From CAZEQJ01 sp964514385 (GTDB lineage Bacteria; Bacteroidota; Bacteroidia; Cytophagales; Cyclobacteriaceae): a DNA stretch of 64,000 nt. Where the stretch lies: positions 62,001-126,000 of the forward strand of contig CAZEQJ010000007.1 in the NCBI GenBank assembly GCA_964514385.1, given 5' to 3'. The notes beneath the pieces were generated by a model. The model searched no databases, had not been told where the DNA came from, and saw only the letters and a list, made by a program, of their open reading frames with translations. The position numbers and the translations under genes are program-made. Positions 46,146 to 54,727 of the stretch are shown piece by piece. Each line of letters opens with the position of its first letter. Position 1 is the stretch's first letter.

Positions 46146-47325
46146 TTCCTTCTCGGACATATATCGCAATCGCCTTTTTATTCGGTGGTTTATCACCATT
46201 TCATCGCTGGTGATAGCCCTTTTTTCCATACTATCCACCAATTTACTCATCAACAACCTCAAGCAGCGTGAGCTTAAGCTGATCGACCTTTATGCCAAAT
46301 CGATTGAGTATGCAGTAAATGAGGCATCAGAAACAGATATTTCATTTATCAATGAGCAGATCATTTTCTCGAACAACTCAATACCGGTGATCCTTACCAA
46401 TGCAAACAATGAACCACTTGACTACCGCAATGTCACCATTCCGGAACGGTATGAAGGTAATGAAAATGAATTCCTGAAACGGGAGATAAGACGTATGGCA
46501 AACGTATATAAGCCTATTGTCATCAATGTAAAAAACGAAAATGAGGAGGTCTTTGACAGAAACTATGTTTATTACAAAAATTCACGATTACTTCGCCAGC
46601 TCAGGTACTATCCTTACATCCAGCTAATGATCCTGGGCATCTTTGCCCTGATAGCCTACTTCGCCTTTCGCTATTCAAAAATTGCGGAGCAAAACCGGGT
46701 ATGGGCCGGAATGGCCAAAGAAACCGCACATCAGCTGGGCACACCAATCAGCTCATTACTGGCCTGGAAGGAATTGATAAATTCCGGGCAGGAGGTGAGC
46801 CCCCAGGTAATGAGTGAGTTTGGTAAGGATATTGAGCGCCTGGAGCGGATAACAGAGCGGTTTTCAAACATAGGCAGCGCTCCATCTCTCCAGGTACAAA
46901 ACCTAGCTTCAGTTGTCAGTGAGGCGCTCGATTATCTGAGCATCCGGCTTTCCGGGAGAATTGCCATACACTATGATATCCCGGCGTCGATACAGATACC
47001 GCTCAACCGGGCATTATTTGAGTGGGTACTGGAAAACCTCGTAAAAAATGCCGTCGATGCCATGGGAGCAGAAGGAGCCATAAATGTGATGGCAGGAGAC
47101 GCAGGCCGGAATATTTACCTCGATATTTCCGATACCGGCAAAGGAATGACACGAGGTATGGTAGAAAATATTTTTTCGCCTGGATACAGCACAAAGAAAA
47201 GAGGATGGGGGCTGGGACTCGCATTATCCAAACGAATTATTGAAAACTATCATCATGGAAAAATTTCGGTACACAGTACAACTCCCGGAAGGGGAACTAC
47301 TTTCCGGATTTTACTACCAAAATAG
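46135..47325 (+). CDS. Membrane sensor histidine kinase
   Basis: About 396 residues: TM1 (residues 15-38), a periplasmic sensor of about 125 residues, TM2 (about 160-178), then the kinase. Phosphoacceptor His in KETAHQLGTPISSLLAW, N box NLVKNAVDAM, G1 DTGKGM and G2 GWGLGLALSK. No response regulator gene is adjacent, so it is an orphan in this window. The start codon sits in a strong hairpin; a TTG two codons earlier is also in the hairpin. Confidence 0.92.
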   Translation: MANFSFSDIYRNRLFIRWFITISSLVIALFSILSTNLLINNLKQRELKLIDLYAKSIEYAVNEASETDISFINEQIIFSNNSIPVILTNANNEPLDYRNVTIPERYEGNENEFLKREIRRMANVYKPIVINVKNENEEVFDRNYVYYKNSRLLRQLRYYPYIQLMILGIFALIAYFAFRYSKIAEQNRVWAGMAKETAHQLGTPISSLLAWKELINSGQEVSPQVMSEFGKDIERLERITERFSNIGSAPSLQVQNLASVVSEALDYLSIRLSGRIAIHYDIPASIQIPLNRALFEWVLENLVKNAVDAMGAEGAINVMAGDAGRNIYLDISDTGKGMTRGMVENIFSPGYSTKKRGWGLGLALSKRIIENYHHGKISVHSTTPGRGTTFRILLPK

Positions 47326-47327
47326 AG

Positions 47328-47358
47328 TTGTTTATCATTACGTAATCCATTACTTTTG
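47328..47358 (+). promoter_or_regulatory. Putative Bacteroidota promoter of atpDC
   Basis: -33 TTG at 47328-47330 and -7 TACTTTTG at 47351-47358 with a 20-nt spacer, close to the TTG-N19/20-TAnnTTTG consensus. The atpD ATG is 43 nt further. Confidence 0.6.
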
Positions 47359-47400
47359 CCACCTGTTTTACAAGCGCGTATTCAGCAAACTAAAAAATAC

Positions 47401-48903
47401 ATGGCAAATACCGGAAAAATCGTCCAGGTAATCGGACCTGTGGTTGACGTAAGCTTCGAAGAAGAAGGAGCACAGCTACCCAGAATTTACGATTCACTTG
47501 AAGTCACAAAATCAGATGGAAGCAAGCTCATACTTGAGTGTCAGCAGCATCTGGGAGAAAACAGAGTACGTACCATTGCCATGGACGCTACAGAAGGTTT
47601 GACCAGGGGCATGGCAGTGCTTCATACCGGTACTCCTATCACTATGCCGGCCAATGACGATGTAAAAGGAAGGCTGTTTAATGTTGTGGGCGATTCTATT
47701 GACGGTATTGCTCCTATAGAATCCAAAGATCGTCTCCCTATTCACCGTTCTGCGCCTAAGTTTGAGGATCTGTCAACATCTACTGAGGTGCTGTATACTG
47801 GTATTAAGGTGATTGATTTGCTGGAGCCATATTCCAAGGGAGGTAAAATTGGCCTTTTCGGTGGAGCAGGAGTTGGTAAAACCGTTTTGATACAGGAGCT
47901 GATCAATAATATTGCAAAAGCCTATGCCGGATTGTCGGTATTCGCAGGTGTAGGTGAGCGTACAAGGGAAGGGAATGACCTTCTGCGTGAAATGCTGGAA
48001 GCCGGTATTATCAACTATGGCGAAGAATTCATGAAATCCATGGAAGAAGGTGGCTGGGATATTTCAAAAGTAGATCAGAAAGCACTTAAAGATAGTAAGG
48101 CTGCCTTCGTATTTGGCCAGATGAATGAACCTCCGGGCGCCAGGGCACGTGTCGCATTATCCGGACTGACTTTAGCTGAATATTTCCGTGACGGTGATGG
48201 TTCAGGAAAAGGCAGAGATATTCTTTTCTTTATTGATAACATCTTCCGTTTTACCCAGGCTGGTTCAGAGGTTTCGGCCCTTCTCGGACGAATGCCTTCA
48301 GCAGTAGGATATCAGCCTACATTGGCAACGGAGATGGGAGCGATGCAGGAGCGTATTACTTCAACCAAGCATGGTTCTATTACATCTGTACAGGCTGTTT
48401 ATGTACCTGCGGATGACCTGACAGACCCTGCTCCGGCTACTACATTCGCCCACCTTGATGCAACTACAGTATTGAGCAGAAAAATAGCAGAGCTGGGTAT
48501 TTATCCTGCTGTGGATCCTTTGGATTCTACCTCACGGATTCTTAGCGCTGAAATTCTTGGCGATGAGCATTACAATACGGCACAGCGTGTTAAAGAAATT
48601 CTGCAGCGATACAACGAGCTTCAGGATATCATCGCTATCCTGGGTATGGAAGAGCTTTCGGAAGAAGATAAGCAGGTGGTGCATAGAGCGCGTCGTGTGC
48701 AGCGCTTCCTGTCGCAACCATTCCATGTAGCAGAGCAGTTTACAGGTATACCGGGTGTACTGGTGGATATTAAAGACACCATCAAAGGGTTTAATATGAT
48801 CATAGATGGTGAGCTGGATCATCTCCCTGAAGCTGCTTTTAACCTGAAGGGAAGCATTGAAGATGCCATTAAGGCAGGAGAGAAAATGTTAGCTGAAGCA
48901 TAA
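47401..48903 (+). CDS. atpD: ATP synthase F1 subunit beta
   Basis: Catalytic subunit of F1 ATPase on the cytoplasmic face. It is 500 residues from the ATG at 47401 (MANTGKIVQVIGPVVDVSFEE). The frame is open to a TTG at 47356, but that lies within the promoter element. P-loop GGAGVGKT, catalytic-Glu region GERTREGNDL and DELSEED-type region (MEELSEEDK) are present. Only atpC follows; the other ATP synthase genes are elsewhere, as is common in Bacteroidota. Confidence 0.98.
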   Translation: MANTGKIVQVIGPVVDVSFEEEGAQLPRIYDSLEVTKSDGSKLILECQQHLGENRVRTIAMDATEGLTRGMAVLHTGTPITMPANDDVKGRLFNVVGDSIDGIAPIESKDRLPIHRSAPKFEDLSTSTEVLYTGIKVIDLLEPYSKGGKIGLFGGAGVGKTVLIQELINNIAKAYAGLSVFAGVGERTREGNDLLREMLEAGIINYGEEFMKSMEEGGWDISKVDQKALKDSKAAFVFGQMNEPPGARARVALSGLTLAEYFRDGDGSGKGRDILFFIDNIFRFTQAGSEVSALLGRMPSAVGYQPTLATEMGAMQERITSTKHGSITSVQAVYVPADDLTDPAPATTFAHLDATTVLSRKIAELGIYPAVDPLDSTSRILSAEILGDEHYNTAQRVKEILQRYNELQDIIAILGMEELSEEDKQVVHRARRVQRFLSQPFHVAEQFTGIPGVLVDIKDTIKGFNMIIDGELDHLPEAAFNLKGSIEDAIKAGEKMLAEA

Positions 48904-48908
48904 GACAT

Positions 48909-49172
48909 ATGTATCTTGAAATCGTAACACCTGAAGAAAAACTTTATAGCGGCGAAGTAGATGTTGTCACTTTTCCGGGCGTTGAGGGTAGTTTTCAGGT
49001 GTTAAATAATCACGCACCCCTCATAAGTACGCTGGCCGAAGGTACCCTGAAGTATAAAAATACCAAATCGAAAAATTCAGATTCCGGATTTTTTCACATC
49101 ACCGGCGGCGTGGTGGAGGTAATGCGAAATAATATTACAGTTTTAGTGGAAGGGACTAGGCAGGAAGCCTAG
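48909..49172 (+). CDS. atpC: ATP synthase F1 subunit epsilon (short form)
   Basis: An 87-residue protein comprising only the N-terminal beta-sandwich of epsilon (MYLEIVTPEEKLYSGEVDVVTFPGVEGSFQVL, cited from MYLEIV to FQVL, NNHAPLISTLAEG). The C-terminal helical hairpin that inhibits ATP hydrolysis in other bacteria is absent. Five nt after atpD. The 3' end overlaps the convergent mazG by 4 nt. Confidence 0.93.
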   Translation: MYLEIVTPEEKLYSGEVDVVTFPGVEGSFQVLNNHAPLISTLAEGTLKYKNTKSKNSDSGFFHITGGVVEVMRNNITVLVEGTRQEA

Positions 49173-49954
49173 TCTTTTTTTCCTTTAGCTGCCTGCCAGT
49201 ATTTTTCCATCTCCATCAGCGAAAGCTGATCGATACTTTTACCTTCCTTTTCTGCACCGGCCTCGATATAGGCAAATCGCTGCATAAATTTCTTGTTCGT
49301 TTTTTCAAGCGCATCTTCTGCATTGATACCTTTGGCCCGCGCATAATTGATCAGAGAAAAAAGGACATCACCAAACTCATCCTCCAGCTGAGCCTCATTC
49401 TCAGCGTGCTCAAATTCATCGATTTCTTCCTTGATCTTATCAATTACACCCTGTATATCCGGCCAGTCAAACCCCACTCCTCTGGCTTTATCCTGTATCC
49501 GTAATGCCTTGATCATGGCAGGCAGCGAGCGGGGTACACCACCCAGTACCGATTGCTTTTTATTGCCTTTTTCTCTGAGCTTTATTTTTTCCCAGTTTTC
49601 CTTCACTTCATTTTCGTCTGACACCTTTGTATCTCCATATATATGTGGATGTCTGCGGGTCAGTTTCTCACATAGCTGGTTGGCGACATCGGCAATGTCA
49701 AACTGGCCTTTTTCATCCCCAATACGGGCATAAAAGACAATATGAAGCAGCAAATCGCCCAGCTCGTTTCGTATTTCATCCGGATCATTATCAAGTATAG
49801 CATCACTAAGTTCAAACACCTCTTCAATGGTAAGATGCCTAAGACTTTCAGTTGTCTGCTTTTTGTCCCACGGACATTGTGTGCGCAACTCATCCATAAT
49901 GGTCAGCAATCTTGAAAGGGCCTGTAGTTTATCTTTTTCACTGTTTGAAGGCAT
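49169..49954 (-). CDS. mazG: Nucleoside triphosphate pyrophosphohydrolase MazG
   Basis: Hydrolyses (d)NTPs to NMP and PPi. It has 261 residues with two MazG domains. The metal-binding EExxE motif of the first is in LTIEEVFELSDA, with ELGDLLLHIVFYA downstream; the second has KEEIDEFEHAE and DEFGDVLFSLINYA. LCPWD-like start of domain one is QCPWDKKQTTESL. Confidence 0.95.
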   Translation of the reverse strand: MPSNSEKDKLQALSRLLTIMDELRTQCPWDKKQTTESLRHLTIEEVFELSDAILDNDPDEIRNELGDLLLHIVFYARIGDEKGQFDIADVANQLCEKLTRRHPHIYGDTKVSDENEVKENWEKIKLREKGNKKQSVLGGVPRSLPAMIKALRIQDKARGVGFDWPDIQGVIDKIKEEIDEFEHAENEAQLEDEFGDVLFSLINYARAKGINAEDALEKTNKKFMQRFAYIEAGAEKEGKSIDQLSLMEMEKYWQAAKGKKD

Positions 49955-50055
49955 TATATCTGTCCGTTTGTTTTGAATCAGTCAGTAAATACGACATTTT
50001 TGCAGTATAGAAACTAAAGGTAACGTACTGCCGTTTAGTACACAAAGGTAAATTT

Positions 50056-50289
50056 ATGGCTACATTATTATTGACACTGGGATTAGTTGCGATATTTTTC
50101 ATATTCATGTCGGTTCGTCTGATTTTTCTTAAGAACGGTGAATTTAAAGGCACATGTGCTTCACAAAATCCCTATCTCAACCCTGATGGAGGTACCTGTA
50201 GTTACTGTGGTAAATCAGTTACACCCGGTGATGATTGCGATACCAAGCCTCAAAATGAAGTAGAAAAAGTAATGGCCCGGTTTAAGTAA
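50056..50289 (+). CDS. Small membrane protein with four cysteines, NqrM-like
   Basis: A 77-residue protein with one N-terminal helix (LLLTLGLVAIFFIFMSVRLIF) and a soluble tail with FKGTC...GGTCSYCGKSV...GDDC. NqrM, which helps place iron in Na+-NQR, has the same plan (helix then KGSC and a C-x-x-C). The next plus-strand gene is nqrF. The NqrM role is inferred, not proven. Confidence 0.6.
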   Translation: MATLLLTLGLVAIFFIFMSVRLIFLKNGEFKGTCASQNPYLNPDGGTCSYCGKSVTPGDDCDTKPQNEVEKVMARFK

Positions 50290-50608
50290 ATTTCGGATTT
50301 TCTTCATTACCTCTCTTCCACTCTTTATCATAATATATCACAGGTGTTGTAGCATACCTCATCGATCTTTATGGGAAAAATAGGTTGTTCTCTCACGGCA
50401 AGATGGAAACAAATAATACTAAAATTAAAATAACCTGAGGGCGATACTATCGCTATTATGGAAAAACAGGTTAAAAGTGATTTAAGTATCAATTTTGGTC
50501 AACTTTTTACCTGCAAGAGATGTTGCAAGGTAAAAGAGCATAAAGTATTATTGAAAAATCCTTTAATGCCTATATTTGTATCCAAATTCTTAATCAAACT
50601 ATAATCAT
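50290..50608. other. Intergenic region upstream of nqrF
   Basis: Contains the nqrF promoter-like element and a 48-codon open frame (50458-50604, with CKRCCK) that overlaps it and is probably not a gene. An imperfect inverted repeat lies at about 50505-50540. Nothing else recognised. Confidence 0.5.
50551..50578 (+). promoter_or_regulatory. Putative Bacteroidota promoter of nqrF
   Basis: -33 TTG at 50551-50553, spacer of 17 nt, -7 TATATTTG at 50571-50578; the nqrF ATG is 31 nt downstream. Confidence 0.5.
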
Positions 50609-51910
50609 ATGACATCAGTCGTATTGTCAGCCATACTGGCATTTTCTGTAGTTATTCTTCTTTTGGTTGCCATCCTGCTTTATGCGCAATCCAAACTGGT
50701 GCAATCCGGACCGGTAAGAATTTATGTTAACGGAGATAACGATAATCCCATTGTAACCACAGCGGGTACTTCCCTGCTTTCTACGCTTAGCAACGAGAGC
50801 ATATTCCTGCCATCCGCCTGCGGTGGTGGCGGAACATGTGCCATGTGCAAATGTGTGATCGAAGAAGGAGGTGGTGATGTATTGCCAACCGAAGAAGGTC
50901 ACCTGAGCCGTAAGGAGCAGAAAGAAAAAGTACGCCTATCATGCCAGGTGAAGGTGAAAAATGACATGAAAATTCGTGTTCCCGAAGAGATTTTTGGTAT
51001 TAAAAAATGGGAATGCGAAGTAGTATCCAACTACAACGTATCCACATTTATCAAGGAATTCGTTGTAAGACTGCCCGAAGGTGAGAGTCTCGACTTTGAA
51101 TCAGGCGGTTACATACAGATAGATGTACCACCGGTGACCGTGGACTTTAAGGATATGGATATCACGCCACATCCTGAACTGGGTCACGATCAAGAGGTAT
51201 ACAAAGGCGATTGGGACAAATTCGGTTTATGGGATCTGAAAATGGTTAACGACGAACCTATTTTCCGTGCCTATTCTATGGCCAACCATCCTGCAGAGGG
51301 AAACATCATCATGCTTAACATCCGTATTGCCACGCCACCATGGGACAGAGCAAACAACAAATGGATGGATGTAAATCCGGGTATATGTTCTTCGTATGTG
51401 TTTTCCAGAAAGCCTGGCGATAAGGTTACAATATCAGGTCCATATGGAGAGTTCTTCATTAATCCTACAGATAGAGAGATGATATACATCGGTGGTGGTG
51501 CAGGTATGGCTCCTCTCCGCTCGCATATTTTCCATCTTTTCCATACTGAAAAGACAGACCGTAAGGTGTCATACTGGTATGGAGGTCGTTCAAAGCGGGA
51601 GCTGTTCTATCTTGACCATTTCCATAAAATTGAAAATGACTTCCCGAATTTCAGATTTTACATCGGATTGTCTGAGCCTCTCCCTGAAGACAATTGGCAG
51701 GTGAAGGAATCTTTGGAAGACAAAAAGGACGGATATGTTGGGTTTATTCATCAGGTACTCTATGATAACTACCTCAAGGATCATCCTGAGCCGGAAGAGG
51801 TGGAATACTACCTGTGTGGCCCTCCATTGATGAATGCGGCTGTACTTAAGATGCTTGACGATATGGGAGTCCCACCTGAAAATATCAGGTTTGATGACTT
51901 CGGAGGATAA
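50609..51910 (+). CDS. nqrF: Na+-translocating NADH-quinone reductase subunit F
   Basis: NADH-oxidising subunit of the Na+ pump. It has 433 residues: an N-terminal membrane helix (about 5-25), a 2Fe-2S domain with Cys71, Cys77, Cys80 and Cys112, then FAD- and NADH-binding modules (RAYSMANHP, GGGAGMAPLRSH, YYLCGPPLMNAAV). It ends RFDDFGG as in the family. nqrA-E are not next to it. Its own promoter and terminator bracket it, so it is transcribed alone. Confidence 0.96.
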   Translation: MTSVVLSAILAFSVVILLLVAILLYAQSKLVQSGPVRIYVNGDNDNPIVTTAGTSLLSTLSNESIFLPSACGGGGTCAMCKCVIEEGGGDVLPTEEGHLSRKEQKEKVRLSCQVKVKNDMKIRVPEEIFGIKKWECEVVSNYNVSTFIKEFVVRLPEGESLDFESGGYIQIDVPPVTVDFKDMDITPHPELGHDQEVYKGDWDKFGLWDLKMVNDEPIFRAYSMANHPAEGNIIMLNIRIATPPWDRANNKWMDVNPGICSSYVFSRKPGDKVTISGPYGEFFINPTDREMIYIGGGAGMAPLRSHIFHLFHTEKTDRKVSYWYGGRSKRELFYLDHFHKIENDFPNFRFYIGLSEPLPEDNWQVKESLEDKKDGYVGFIHQVLYDNYLKDHPEPEEVEYYLCGPPLMNAAVLKMLDDMGVPPENIRFDDFGG

Positions 51911-51916
51911 TACTTC

Positions 51917-51949
51917 CAAAACCCGTTCTTTTCCGGAACGGGTTTTTTA
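51917..51949. terminator. Bidirectional terminator after nqrF
   Basis: AACCCGTTC pairs with GAACGGGTT around a short loop; T-run at 51944-51948 and A-run at 51918-51921. Serves nqrF and possibly the convergent hydrolase gene. Confidence 0.8.
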
Positions 51950-52855
51950 TTGATTAATAAATTCGACTATCTCTGCAATCACCCGCTGATCTTTGATTAT
52001 GCGCATATGCCCGAAGTTGCGGGTAGCCATCATGGGGATATCAGGCCATCTGGAGTGTATAGAGCGTGCATTAGCAAAAGGTACTACATCATCTGTGAGG
52101 TCATGTACGAGCAACACCCTGTTTAATGCAGCATCCTCATGACAGACCTCATTCATTTTATGACCAACATCAAGATCAGAGGGATACATTCCAAAGCGTT
52201 CCTTTACAACTTCCAGCACGTGTTTTGAAGCCGGTTCAGGTAGATTCACCACACGGAAAAATTCATTAAACACATCACCATAATTTGCCGGTGAGCTGAT
52301 GAATACATATTTATCAGCATTTACGTGTGTTTTTTCATGTGCGATGATGCTGGCACCCACACCAAAGCTGTGTGCAATAATGGCCCGAAAGGCCATTTCC
52401 TTTTCGAACAGAATGCGAAGAACACGGCTGAATTCAATAATGTTTGTCTCTTTGCCTTCAGAGGCACCATGGGCTGGACCATCTATGGCGATCACCCTGT
52501 TTTTCTGACCAAGCAGTTCAGGCACAAAATTGAGCATGTCAGCAGCACCCGAATCCCATCCATGAACCAATAAGACAGGTTTATGTTCCTTTTTGCCCCA
52601 CTCATAGACCGCAATGTTTTTACCATCAAAGGAAAAGTCTCGTCTGCATGACTGTCGTATGAGCTTATTGTTTAGCCTGACAACCTTCCTTCGGGGAGTT
52701 GAAAACAGGTGGATAGCATGATTTCCGACGATCCGTGGGAAAATACTACCCGTAAAGCCGTATAGCGTACGATAAAAAGCCAGACCCATTCGGTAAGATA
52801 ATGGCCTGGGCCTGGGTTTCGATGGCTTCCTCTCCAGTATCGGTTGATAATTCAC
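51947..52855 (-). CDS. Alpha/beta-fold hydrolase
   Basis: A 302-residue hydrolase. LLVHGWDSGAADM forms the oxyanion region, the nucleophile Ser is in AHSFGVGAS, a catalytic-type Asp in VHDLTDDVVPF and His in RNFGHMRII. Substrate unknown. Its start overlaps the MarR gene stop by 4 nt, so the regulator probably controls this pair. Confidence 0.85.
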   Translation of the reverse strand: MNYQPILERKPSKPRPRPLSYRMGLAFYRTLYGFTGSIFPRIVGNHAIHLFSTPRRKVVRLNNKLIRQSCRRDFSFDGKNIAVYEWGKKEHKPVLLVHGWDSGAADMLNFVPELLGQKNRVIAIDGPAHGASEGKETNIIEFSRVLRILFEKEMAFRAIIAHSFGVGASIIAHEKTHVNADKYVFISSPANYGDVFNEFFRVVNLPEPASKHVLEVVKERFGMYPSDLDVGHKMNEVCHEDAALNRVLLVHDLTDDVVPFANARSIHSRWPDIPMMATRNFGHMRIIKDQRVIAEIVEFINQ

Positions 52856-53307
52856 CCTCTGAGCTTATCTAATAAGTTATTGAGCAATTGATGTTCAGCT
52901 TCTGTCAGGGAATTAAAATTTTTATTGATGCCGTCTACTAACGGATCTATTTTGGATAATAATTTCTCACCCTGTTCAGTCAACAATACATCTACGTTAC
53001 GCCGGTCGCTGAGGTTTTCCTTTCTTACAATGAGGCCTTTGATGCGCAGTTTTTCCACAATCCGGGATACATCACTCATTTTGTCCAGCATGCGCTCACG
53101 AATTTCTTTTATGGATATGGGTTTGGGTGATTGACCTCGTAATATCCGCAGAATATTAAACTGTTGCCGGGTGATTTGCTCTTCCTTAAAGATGCAATCA
53201 ATAAGCTGATTGATCCATGATGCTGTATACAGGATATTGAGACTTGTTTTCTGCTCCAGCGATTTGAAATTATACTGCTTGATTTCTTCTTCTATGCGCA
53301 TAACCAT
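52852..53307 (-). CDS. MarR-family transcriptional regulator
   Basis: A 151-residue winged-helix regulator: FNILRILRGQSPKPISIKEI and the recognition helix DKMSDVSRIVEKLRIKGLI, then the wing RKENLSDRRNVDVLLTEQG (RxxxxxDRR typical of MarR). Dimerisation helices at both ends. It is the first gene of a two-gene unit with the hydrolase. Confidence 0.9.
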   Translation of the reverse strand: MVMRIEEEIKQYNFKSLEQKTSLNILYTASWINQLIDCIFKEEQITRQQFNILRILRGQSPKPISIKEIRERMLDKMSDVSRIVEKLRIKGLIVRKENLSDRRNVDVLLTEQGEKLLSKIDPLVDGINKNFNSLTEAEHQLLNNLLDKLRG

Positions 53308-53360
53308 TTAATGTCATAACATTAAAATACTAAAACTACGCTGCATTGTTGCTATAAACT

Positions 53361-53687
53361 CTATTTATTTTTCGGGCGACGATTTCCCCAGATAAGTTTA
53401 GAAGGTATTTCAATCACCATATTATGATCAATGATGACCTGGCAGCTTAGCCTCGGATATCTGAAGCGAGCTGCAAGTTTGTCGTGCCAGTGTCTTGGTG
53501 GCGGCTCACCTTCTGTTATAAAAACCCCGCAGGTAGCACATAACCCATTGCCACCGCAGTTCATTTGCCGTGTAAGTTTTGTGTAGGGCGAAAGTCCGTG
53601 ACGCAACAGCACATGCCTCAGGTTTTCTCCCTTTTGCGCGGTAATCAACTGATGCTGCCCGTCTTTGTATACTTTCAGTTGTATCAA
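53361..53687 (-). CDS. 2Fe-2S ferredoxin-like protein
   Basis: A 108-residue plant-type ferredoxin fold. Cluster cysteines are Cys44, Cys50, Cys53 and Cys82 (NCGGNGLCATCG ... LSCQV). Small electron carrier; partner unknown. The ATG overlaps the stop of the upstream dehydrogenase gene (ATGA), suggesting co-expression. Confidence 0.85.
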   Translation of the reverse strand: MIQLKVYKDGQHQLITAQKGENLRHVLLRHGLSPYTKLTRQMNCGGNGLCATCGVFITEGEPPPRHWHDKLAARFRYPRLSCQVIIDHNMVIEIPSKLIWGNRRPKNK

Positions 53688-54640
53688 CTCACTACATTTA
53701 TTGGGTCACCTTGCAGATACCGGGATACATTTTCACTTAGGATTGCAATGGCGCGGTTCCTTGCCTCAACTGTAGCCCAGGCTATATGTGGTGTGATTAC
53801 GCAATTTTTAGCGGTAAGCAAAGGGTTGTCAGGAGCAGGAGGCTCTTTTGTAAACACATCCAGACCTGCACCTGCTAATTTTCCTACATTCAGAGCGTCA
53901 GCCAGATCCTGATCATGAATAAACATGCCGCGTGCCGTATTGATCAAAAATGCTGTAGGTTTCATTTTTCCGAAAAAATCCTTGTTGATAATACCCCATT
54001 TGTCCTCTGTAAAAGCCTTGTTGATGGATAAGAAATCGGATCTTTCAAAAAGCTCACCAAGACTGACAAGTTCGCCGCCTGCAACAGAAGATGCATGGTC
54101 ACTGGCCACTAAGATACGCATACCAAAGGCCCTGCCAATTTCAGCAGTTTTCTGTCCGATAGCCCCCCAACCCCAGATGCCCAGGGTTTTACCACTTATT
54201 TCGGTCAGCGGCTTTAAGGTGTAGCTAAAATCTTCAGCACCGGACCATCCGTTCTTATTATGTATATGGTCATTATGCAGCCCCACATGCATCGTAAAGT
54301 GCATGATAAAGGCAAATACCATTTGTGCCACTGATTCGGTGCTGTAGGCTGGGATATTGGTAACAGTAATGCCTCTTTCACGAGCACTATCCACATCTAC
54401 TACATTAATACCTGTAGCCATAATGCCTATATATTTCACTTGCGGCAATGCCTCCAGCGCAGCTCTGTCGAGTACTACCTTATTTGTGAAAATGAATTCG
54501 GCATCTTTACAACGCTCTACGGTACTGGTTGCAGGCGTCCGGTCATAGATGGTAAGATCCAACTGCTTTTCCAGCTCCCTCCAGGACTGATCGCCCGGGT
54601 TCATGGTAAAAGCATCAAGTATTACTCCTTTTGGCATCAT
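53684..54640 (-). CDS. D-2-hydroxyacid dehydrogenase (NAD-dependent)
   Basis: About 318 residues from the ATG at 54640 (MMPKGVILDAFTMNPGD). The frame is open to 54685, but the extra 15 residues lie in the clpB terminator region and are unlike the family. NAD motif GIWGWGAIGQ, catalytic Arg in NTARG, Glu in FTKEPPAPDNPL and His in ITPHIAWAT. Resembles glycerate/hydroxypyruvate reductases; exact substrate open. Confidence 0.9.
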   Translation of the reverse strand: MMPKGVILDAFTMNPGDQSWRELEKQLDLTIYDRTPATSTVERCKDAEFIFTNKVVLDRAALEALPQVKYIGIMATGINVVDVDSARERGITVTNIPAYSTESVAQMVFAFIMHFTMHVGLHNDHIHNKNGWSGAEDFSYTLKPLTEISGKTLGIWGWGAIGQKTAEIGRAFGMRILVASDHASSVAGGELVSLGELFERSDFLSINKAFTEDKWGIINKDFFGKMKPTAFLINTARGMFIHDQDLADALNVGKLAGAGLDVFTKEPPAPDNPLLTAKNCVITPHIAWATVEARNRAIAILSENVSRYLQGDPINVVS

Positions 54641-54670
54641 GGTGCAAATCAAGGGAAATACAACCATATA

Positions 54671-54706
54671 AAAAAGCCTGTTCACATGATGTAAACAGGC
54701 CTTTTA
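54671..54706 (-). terminator. Intrinsic terminator after clpB
   Basis: GCCTGTT pairs with AACAGGC around a central CATGATG, with T-runs on both strands. It lies 22 nt downstream of the clpB stop. Confidence 0.75.
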
Positions 54707-54727
54707 TATTCAACAAAACAATTGACG

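Noticed and set aside
47356..47400. Upstream TTG start for atpD
   Set aside because: It falls in the -7 promoter element; the ATG at 47401 gives the canonical protein.
50458..50604. A 48-codon frame with CKRCCK upstream of nqrF
   Set aside because: It overlaps the nqrF promoter-like element and shows no family resemblance.
54641..54685. Upstream start for the hydroxyacid dehydrogenase
   Set aside because: The extension is translated from the clpB terminator region.
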